Source: an uncultured Myxococcales bacterium (GTDB taxonomy: Bacteria > Myxococcota_A > UBA9042). Taken from it: DNA of 39,118 nt. The notes under the pieces are model-generated. The model was not told where the DNA came from and searched no databases. It was given only the letters and a program-made list of their open reading frames with translations. Position 1 is the stretch's first letter, and each line of letters begins with the position of its first letter. The stretch covers positions 1 through 39,118 of the forward strand of contig CAIYWC010000028.1 of NCBI GenBank assembly GCA_903929795.1. Reading direction: 5' to 3'. This document shows positions 20,918 to 27,342 of the stretch, piece by piece. The position numbers and the translations under genes are program-made.

Positions 20918-23377
20918 ATGCTACCGCCCGGAAAGTGGTTTTCGTTTGGCGCCGCCGCCGATTGTGATATTCGCCTGCAACAACCACAGGTTTCCAGCCA
21001 CCACGGCCGAATTGGCGCCATGCGCGACGGCATCGTGGTGGAAGACACGGGCTCGACCAACGGCACGTTCGTGCGCGGCGCGCGGGTGATGGACGCCGTC
21101 GTCGCGATGGATGAAGAAATCGGCCTGGGCTCGTACAGCGTTGTCGTCCGCGACCTGGTGCTTCTCGCGACCGGTGGCGACGGTGCGGGGCCGCGGAAGG
21201 TCCGAGCGGACACGTCGGGCGGCGCGCCAGTTGCAGAGGTGCCGGTGCGCGACGTCGAGGTAGACGCGCGGCCGCTCATCATTGGCCGCGATTCCGACTG
21301 CGACATCATCGTCAACGACGAGTCCGTCTCCGGCCGACACGCGCGCGTCTTTCGCAACGCCGGCAGGCTCGTGCTGGAAGACCTGGGCTCCCGCAATGGC
21401 ACCTACGTGCGGCCCGGCGGGCAAGGCGAATGGGTCAGCTACCGCTCGACAGTGATTCGGCGCAGCGACGTCGTGCGGGTGGGCAAACAAGGATTCAAGT
21501 TCCGGCCGGCGGACCAGGAGCGCAGAGCTGGCGCGCGGCTGGACGTGCAGGACGTCGAGCTGACGGTCACGCACCGGGCGACGGGCGCGCCGATTACGCT
21601 GCTGAACGGCGTGTCGTTTTCCGTGCTCGATGGCGAAGTCGTCGGCATTCTCGGGCCGTCTGGTTCGGGCAAAACGAGCCTGCTGAACATCCTCGCGGGC
21701 TTTGACAAGCCGACCTCCGGCCGCGTTCTGGTGCAAGGCCAAGTGCTGCACGCAGCTGACGGCCTGGCACCGGGGATGGGCGCGCTTGTCGGCCACGCGC
21801 CGCAATTTGACGTGGCCCACGAGCTGCTGACGGTTGAAGAGGCGATCCGCTTCTCGGCGAAGATCCGCGGTCCCGCGAACTGGACGGATGCCGAGATCGA
21901 ACAGCGCGTCGCGCACGCGATTGCCGACGTGGACCTCACGGCATGGCACTCTACGCCGATCGGCTCGGATGCGCGCAAGACCCTTTCGGGCGGCCAGAAG
22001 AAGCGCGTCAACATCGCGATGGAGCTGGTGCTGGCGCCGCCGATCCTGCTGCTGGATGAGCCGACGAGCGGCCTGTCCGCGCAGGACACGATGGAGTTGA
22101 TGCGGCTGCTGCGCAAACTGGCGGACGGCGGTCGGACCATCGTGCTGACGATCCACCAGCCGAGCTACGCGGCGTTCGTGCAGATGGATCAGGTGCTCGT
22201 GCTGGAGGAGGGCGGCCACGTCGCGTGGTTTGGCCCGGCCGCGCTGGACAGCTTCGAGTATTTCGGCGTCACGGACCGCGAGCCGGGTGCGTTGCTGGAG
22301 CGCTTGCCGAAAAAAGCTGACGCCGGCCAACCGGGTGTTTGGGCCAGCCGCTATGCGCAGAGCGAGACCCGCAAGAAGTTCGTGACGGGCCGCGCCGAGC
22401 AGCTCGCTTCGTCGCCACCCAGCGCTTGGCCGATCCCGCCGATTCGAGACGCGTTCGCACGGACGGTGACGTTGGTGACGCGCAACCTGCGCATGAAGTC
22501 GCAGGACTGGTTTTTCATCCTGCTGACGTTGGCTGTGCCGCTCGTCATTTCGGCGCTGTTTGTCGGGGTCATTGGCGCGCAGGTCGAATCCGGCGCTCGA
22601 ACTGAACTGAGCGCGACCGTCGAGCATCAATACTTCGTCATCATGACGATCATGTGCTGTTTTTTTGGCGCGCTGAGCGCCTCGCTCGAGATCGTCACCG
22701 AGATCCCCATACTGCGACGCGAGAGCCGCGGCGGTCTGGGGCTGGGCGCCTATCTGGCCTCCAAGGCGATTGTGTTCGCGCTGCCGTCGGTGATCTTCCC
22801 CGCCATGGCGCTTGGGACCATCCATCTGCTCGCGTCGGACGTCATCGGCGGCTCGATGCTGGAGCAGTGGATGACGTTGGCTTGCGCGTTCTTCGCGTCC
22901 GCGTGCGCCGGCTTGTTCCTTTCCAGCGTCGTCGCCTCGCCGCAGGGTGTCATCATCCTGGCCGTTTTCTACGCCATCGTGCAGGTCGTCTTCTCGGTGT
23001 TCGTGCCGCTCCACGTCGCGTACGACGACAAGCCGCGCGCGCCTTGGCTGCTCGCCGCCAGCGCACCCATGACCGCGCGTTGGGCGCTGGGCGGGCTCGT
23101 GTCGACGCGCGACCTCTGCGACCTCGAAGTCGCGGCTCCGACCACGGCAAGTCAGGTTCCCGCGAGCTTGGAGGACAAGGTCAAGGAGATCAGGTTCTTG
23201 CGGGAATGTCGGACCGGCATGTATCAGGATCACGGCGTCAGGAACGCCGGAACGCATGCAGAGCGGACGGCGCCAACGAATCGCCAATATGCGATCTTCG
23301 CGAACCTGCTGCTCGCCGCGCTTGCCCTGGTTGGCGCTGGCGTCGCGTTGACGAAACGCAGCAAAGGCACACAATGA
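20918..23377 (+). CDS. FHA-FHA-ABC transporter fusion (ABCG/White-type half-transporter)
   Basis: 819 residues, ATG preceded by GCGGAGAACGC, 11 bp after the M48 gene. Two FHA domains come first. The first (about 8-60, SSHHGRI, GSTNGTFV) has GAAADCD where the phosphate-binding Arg of GR is expected; the second (about 110-170, IIGRDSDCDI, SGRHARV, GSRNGTYV) is intact. The ABC ATPase (about 205-440) has Walker A GPSGSGKTS, signature LSGGQKKR and Walker B ILLLDEPTSGLS. The C-terminal ABC-2 membrane part has about six segments between residues 530 and 815. ABCG-type half-transporters work as dimers and move lipids or other hydrophobic compounds, but the substrate here is unknown. The FHA domains should bind phosphothreonine, so transport or assembly is probably gated by the neighbouring kinases. 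Confidence 0.9.
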   Translation: MLPPGKWFSFGAAADCDIRLQQPQVSSHHGRIGAMRDGIVVEDTGSTNGTFVRGARVMDAVVAMDEEIGLGSYSVVVRDLVLLATGGDGAGPRKVRADTSGGAPVAEVPVRDVEVDARPLIIGRDSDCDIIVNDESVSGRHARVFRNAGRLVLEDLGSRNGTYVRPGGQGEWVSYRSTVIRRSDVVRVGKQGFKFRPADQERRAGARLDVQDVELTVTHRATGAPITLLNGVSFSVLDGEVVGILGPSGSGKTSLLNILAGFDKPTSGRVLVQGQVLHAADGLAPGMGALVGHAPQFDVAHELLTVEEAIRFSAKIRGPANWTDAEIEQRVAHAIADVDLTAWHSTPIGSDARKTLSGGQKKRVNIAMELVLAPPILLLDEPTSGLSAQDTMELMRLLRKLADGGRTIVLTIHQPSYAAFVQMDQVLVLEEGGHVAWFGPAALDSFEYFGVTDREPGALLERLPKKADAGQPGVWASRYAQSETRKKFVTGRAEQLASSPPSAWPIPPIRDAFARTVTLVTRNLRMKSQDWFFILLTLAVPLVISALFVGVIGAQVESGARTELSATVEHQYFVIMTIMCCFFGALSASLEIVTEIPILRRESRGGLGLGAYLASKAIVFALPSVIFPAMALGTIHLLASDVIGGSMLEQWMTLACAFFASACAGLFLSSVVASPQGVIILAVFYAIVQVVFSVFVPLHVAYDDKPRAPWLLAASAPMTARWALGGLVSTRDLCDLEVAAPTTASQVPASLEDKVKEIRFLRECRTGMYQDHGVRNAGTHAERTAPTNRQYAIFANLLLAALALVGAGVALTKRSKGTQ

Positions 23378-23429
23378 CCCGCCCGCAGATGGACGCCGTT
23401 CAGGACCGCCAGATTTGGAGGAATCGTCG

Positions 23430-24219
23430 ATGAAGTGTACGGAATGTGGACACGAAAAACTCGAACAGCCCGCGCTACTGCACCCGCTGCGGCTCGCCCC
23501 TTGATGAGCAGGGCGCCCAGGCCGGCCAGCGGCGTGAGACGAAGGGCGCCGACGGCCTGTTTGATGCGCCGCCGCGCATTCCGCCGCCGCCTCCGCCGCC
23601 TTCGATGGGCGCAGCGCGGGCGGTAGTTGGCAACGTGCGCAAGACTTCACTGGATGATGGCTTCGAGGGCGCGCCTCCGCCGATGCCAGGCGCCCGGCGG
23701 ACAGTGCTGGAAGAAGCCGGCCAGTCCGGCGGCGCGGGCATGCGCGATTCCGGCCCCGTGCCCATGGGCGCGCGCGGCAAGACGATCCTCGACGAAGGCC
23801 CTGTTGCCTCGCCGGCCGGTCAACACGGTGCTGACACCGGCGCCATACCAGCTCCGGGCACAGCGCGCATCATCGGCTGGATGGTCTCGTTTGACCGCAA
23901 CGTCGCGGGCCAGGCGTACGTGTTGCGTGCCGGTCGCAACCGCATCGGCCGCAGCCGGGACAACGACGTTTCGCTGTTCTACGAGCCCAAGGCCAGCGAC
24001 CTCCACGCGACCATCATCTGGCGCAACAACACCGCGGCAGTCAAAGACGAAGGCTCGACCAACGGCACGGTCGTGAACGGCGAAGACATTGGCATCGCTC
24101 AAGTCTCGCCGCTGGCGTCAGGCGACACCCTCGCCATCGGCGGCTCGACGTTCCTGGTGTTCCTCATCGACGCGCGCACCGGCGGGAAAATCTGGCCCAG
24201 CAGTCCGTGGGCAGCCTAG
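23430..24219 (+). CDS. Zinc ribbon-FHA protein with apparent one-base frameshift
   Basis: The best start is ATG 23430, with GGAGG eight bases upstream. It reads MKCTECGHE and then runs out of frame. Reading the A run at 23455-23459 as four bases instead of five restores MKCTECGHENSNSPRYCTRCG, a textbook zinc ribbon, and continues to the stop at 24219 (about 262 residues). Without correction only a GTG start at 23446 remains, lacking half the ribbon. The middle is disordered and has three similar sites: RKTSLDDG, RRTVLEE and GKTILDEG. The FHA domain (about the last 110 residues; RIGRSRDND, DLHATI, GSTNGTVVNG) has the canonical Arg, His and Asn. It is a likely cytosolic adaptor whose Thr sites may be kinase targets. 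The extra base may be real, variable or a sequence error. Confidence 0.75.
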
Positions 24220-24254
24220 CGGCCATCCGGCCATTCTCGCGGCAAGGAGTCGTC

Positions 24255-26036
24255 ATGGTGAGCTTGGATTCGCGCTCGCGCGCTTGGTCGGTCGCGGCTT
24301 CTGTGGCCGTGCTGATTGCACTGTTCAGCGGGCAGGCGGTGGCGGCGGATTTCCGCATCCGCCTGCACCGCCAGCAGGGCAAGCAGGTGCACATTTACCA
24401 CGACCGTGTGCAAGGCGGCCTCGAAGGCACTGTCGAGATCAACATCGGCGCCACCCAGTGCAAGCCCGACACCGGTGAAGTGCTCAAGCCCGGCCGCGGC
24501 GGCGACTCGCTGGCGACGTTGATCGTGCTCGACCGCGGCGGTACCAAGACCACGGGCATGGGCCAGTACTCCGAGGCGATGCGCAATGCCGTCGGCGGCT
24601 TCCTCGAGTCCATCGTCGGCAAAGGCCCGGGCGACAAGGTCGCCATCATCGACACGGCGGGCCGCGACTCAGTGCCGCACCGCTTGGGGCCAACGGACAA
24701 GGCGGGCGACGTGAAGGCGTTCCTCGCGGGCCTGCCGGATCCGTCGGGCAGCGGCGCGGACGTCTACGGTGTGGCCAACATGGGCCTCGCCGAGCTCGAC
24801 AATGCGGGGTGCCGGCTCGGCGCGGTCATCCTCATTTCCGACGGCATCGACCCAACCGCAGAAGCGACGGACAAGGCGACTGACAATCAGGCGCTGTTCA
24901 TTCGCGAAGCCCGCAAGCGCGGCGTTCCGGTCGCCGCCATCCACGTGGACCGCTCGGGCGACAAGAAGGCCGACGCCGGCGCCAAGTTCCGCAACGGCCG
25001 TGCACGCTTGGTCGAGGTCGCCAACGAGACGAACGGCGACCTGCGCTACATCGCCGGTGACGCGCAGCTGGAAACGAACCTGCGGCAAAAGTTGGACGAC
25101 CTGGGCCAGCTGTTTTCGCAAGTCGACCGCACGACCTGCACGCTCTGTGGCAAGACGGAGAGCAAGGACGCGGCGCTCATCGACTTCAAGGTCAAGAAGG
25201 GCGCCACGGTCATCGGCCAGTCGTTGACGTCGCCGCCTCCGCGCATCAGCGTCGCCGCGGACGACTACGGCTCCTGCGACTTGGCGACCACGGCGTCAAC
25301 GAGCGAGGCTGGCGCAGTCGGACCGACGTGCAAGGTGGACCAGGACTGCGACGCCAACAGCAAGTGCGCTGAAGGACACTGCGCCAAGCGCCGGACGCTC
25401 AAGGACCTCGTGCCTTGGCTTGCCGCCGGACTCGTTGGGCTGGGCCTGCTGCTTGGCTTGTTCGCATGGCGCCGGGCGGCGAAGCGTCGGCAGGAATTGG
25501 CCGCTGCCGAGGCCCGCCAGCGCGAAGCAAGCCTGCGCGAACAGCTCGCCAGCGCTGAGACGGCGCGCCGTGTGGCGGAGAGTGCAGCGCTCGCTGCAGC
25601 CAACCGGGAACCCGTCGCGGCTGGCTCAAACCGCGATGCGGACGTCGACCGGCTGCTGAATCCGGAGATCGTGCGACTGCAATCGGCGCCGGGCAGCGCG
25701 GAGACGTTTGACCGCGTGCTCAAGGCGGGCGTCTATCTGGTCGGTGGCGGCGAAGACGTCGATCTGCGCTTCCATTCGCCGACGGTCTCGACGCACCACG
25801 CGCAACTTGATGTCGACCGCTCGGGCGTCATCCGGGTCATGGACCTGAAATCGTCGAACGGCACGTTTGTGAACCAGACGCGCATCGCCCCGCGCCTGCC
25901 GGTGGAGCTGCGGGTCGGCGACACCCTGTCGCTGTCGTTGAGCGTCGTGCTTCAGGTCTATCCGATCGCGCCGTCTGGCGGAAATGGCTCCAATGTCCGC
26001 AACGCACGTGGCGGTCGTACCGTCCTCGGAGACTGA
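24255..26036 (+). CDS. Secreted vWA domain-membrane-FHA signalling protein
   Basis: 593 residues from ATG 24255 (AAGGAGTCGTC upstream). A signal sequence with a likely cleavage site after AVA (about residue 31) precedes a von Willebrand A-like domain at about 75-290. Its first metal motif is DRGGT rather than DxSxS, while ISDGID is conserved. Then come CTLCG and a small Cys-rich segment (CDANSKCAEGHC). A second membrane segment at about 395-415 (WLAAGLVGLGLLLGLFAW) and a charged coiled coil (420-470) lead to a C-terminal cytosolic FHA domain (about 485-575; STHHAQL, SSNGTFV) in which the usual GR reads GG. The protein ends GGRTVLGD, resembling the Thr sites of the upstream FHA protein. It could transmit between an outer partner and cytosolic phosphorylation. 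PP2C starts 2 bp later. Confidence 0.85.
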   Translation: MVSLDSRSRAWSVAASVAVLIALFSGQAVAADFRIRLHRQQGKQVHIYHDRVQGGLEGTVEINIGATQCKPDTGEVLKPGRGGDSLATLIVLDRGGTKTTGMGQYSEAMRNAVGGFLESIVGKGPGDKVAIIDTAGRDSVPHRLGPTDKAGDVKAFLAGLPDPSGSGADVYGVANMGLAELDNAGCRLGAVILISDGIDPTAEATDKATDNQALFIREARKRGVPVAAIHVDRSGDKKADAGAKFRNGRARLVEVANETNGDLRYIAGDAQLETNLRQKLDDLGQLFSQVDRTTCTLCGKTESKDAALIDFKVKKGATVIGQSLTSPPPRISVAADDYGSCDLATTASTSEAGAVGPTCKVDQDCDANSKCAEGHCAKRRTLKDLVPWLAAGLVGLGLLLGLFAWRRAAKRRQELAAAEARQREASLREQLASAETARRVAESAALAAANREPVAAGSNRDADVDRLLNPEIVRLQSAPGSAETFDRVLKAGVYLVGGGEDVDLRFHSPTVSTHHAQLDVDRSGVIRVMDLKSSNGTFVNQTRIAPRLPVELRVGDTLSLSLSVVLQVYPIAPSGGNGSNVRNARGGRTVLGD

Positions 26037-26038
26037 TC

Positions 26039-27268
26039 ATGGCAAATGAAGTGCGGCTCATCGTCGGCGCCGCGACCGACGTCGGCAAAGTGCGTGATGT
26101 AAACGAGGATTCGCTCGGTTTCCTCTACACGGCCGCCGGGCAACTGCTGGTCGTGTGCGACGGCATGGGCGGTCACGCGGCTGGCGATCTGGCGAGCCGG
26201 ACCGCCCGCGACGCGATCCTGGGGCACGTGCTGGCCAGTCCGAACGGCGATCCGCGCGACATCCTCGTACAGGCAGCCTTGCGCGCACACGAAGCCGTGC
26301 GTGGCGTGGCTGGGCAGTCGGCCGAGCGCGCCGGCATGGGCACGACGTGCGTGATGGCGCTGATCCGCGGCGACCAGGCCGTGGTGGCCAATGTGGGCGA
26401 CTCGCGGTGCTACCTCGTGCGCAACGGCCAGCTGCGGCAGGTGTCCAAGGATCACACGAAGGCCCAGCAGTTGCTCGAAGCCGGCGTCATCACCGCGGAC
26501 CAGATGGCGAAGCACCCGGACAAAGGCGTGCTGTCACAGGCTCTTGGGCAGCGCGCGCAGCCGACGCCGTTCGTGACCGAGCCATTCACGCTGATGCAGG
26601 AGGACTACCTCATTCTGTGCTCAGACGGCGTGTACGAGTCGATGCAGGTCGACATGCCGCAGGTCAGCGAGGGGCGCAATCCCAACTACGCGGCGGATGC
26701 GCTGGTGCGCCAGGCGGTGGCGCGGGATGGCAAGGACAATGCGACGGTGGTGATTGGGCGGTTCGTGGACTTGGAGGCGAACGCGGCACCGGTGGTGGTG
26801 GGGCCGCCGGCGCGGAAGACGGGGAGTCGGGTGCCGGCGTGGGCAGTGCCCGCGGTGGTTGCGTTTGTGATTGGCGCCGGGTGTGTCGGGCTCGGGGCGC
26901 ACTTTATGGCTTGTGATGGGCAGGGTTGCGGGCGGCGCGGCGCGAAGGTGGAGGGCGAGGTGGCGGCGCCAGTGGTGTTACCCGAGGCGAAGGCAGAGCA
27001 CAACCAGGAAGCCGTCGACGCGGGTGAAAACGAGGACCACGCAGATGCACACGATCTTGGCAAGCGGGACATCCGACAGGGCAAGGGCGATTCCACGCAT
27101 GCTGTTGGCGCGAACGACGAAGACGAACCACCGAAGACTCACGAGATGAGGGCGCATGCCGTCGGTCCGAAAGACGAAAAGCGAGCCGATGGAGCGTCAA
27201 GGTCCGGTAGCGAACGTCCGCGTGAGAAGACATCGGAGACCAAAGACGTGTCGCCGTCCGGGCGCTAA
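26039..27268 (+). CDS. PP2C-type Ser/Thr protein phosphatase with membrane anchor
   Basis: 409 residues, ATG two bases after the vWA-FHA stop with GGAGACTGATC as ribosome site. The PP2C domain covers about residues 1-245. It has RDVNEDSLGF, the metal-binding CDGMGGHAAGD, GMGTTCVMALI, VANVGDSRCYLVR, SKDHTKAQQLL, ILCSDGVYE and DNATVVI, so all the main metal ligands are present. A membrane segment at about 263-285 (WAVPAVVAFVIGAGCVGLG) follows, and then a 115-residue hydrophilic tail rich in Asp, Glu, Lys and His, whose DNA is less G+C-rich. It should remove phosphate from Ser/Thr set by the neighbouring kinases and closes the operon. A tail outside the membrane has no recognisable domain. Confidence 0.92.
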   Translation: MANEVRLIVGAATDVGKVRDVNEDSLGFLYTAAGQLLVVCDGMGGHAAGDLASRTARDAILGHVLASPNGDPRDILVQAALRAHEAVRGVAGQSAERAGMGTTCVMALIRGDQAVVANVGDSRCYLVRNGQLRQVSKDHTKAQQLLEAGVITADQMAKHPDKGVLSQALGQRAQPTPFVTEPFTLMQEDYLILCSDGVYESMQVDMPQVSEGRNPNYAADALVRQAVARDGKDNATVVIGRFVDLEANAAPVVVGPPARKTGSRVPAWAVPAVVAFVIGAGCVGLGAHFMACDGQGCGRRGAKVEGEVAAPVVLPEAKAEHNQEAVDAGENEDHADAHDLGKRDIRQGKGDSTHAVGANDEDEPPKTHEMRAHAVGPKDEKRADGASRSGSERPREKTSETKDVSPSGR

Positions 27269-27342
27269 CCGTCGGCGTCTGGACGGTGTCGGCTACGCCC
27301 CGATCCTTGGCCTCCCGGACGGCGCTCGGCGACGACGGTCCG

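Noticed and set aside
23455..23459. Programmed ribosomal frameshift at the A run
   Set aside because: A five-A run without the usual slippery heptamer context or stimulatory structure; an indel explains the data more simply.
20921..23650. 909-codon open frame on the minus strand opposite the FHA-ABC gene
   Set aside because: Antisense artefact of G/C-rich third positions; Arg/His/Gln-rich translation without motifs, while the + strand encodes a clear transporter.
27268..27287. Hairpin ACCGTC...GACGGT between the convergent operons as terminator
   Set aside because: The stem is only 6 bp and no T run follows on either strand; too weak to call.
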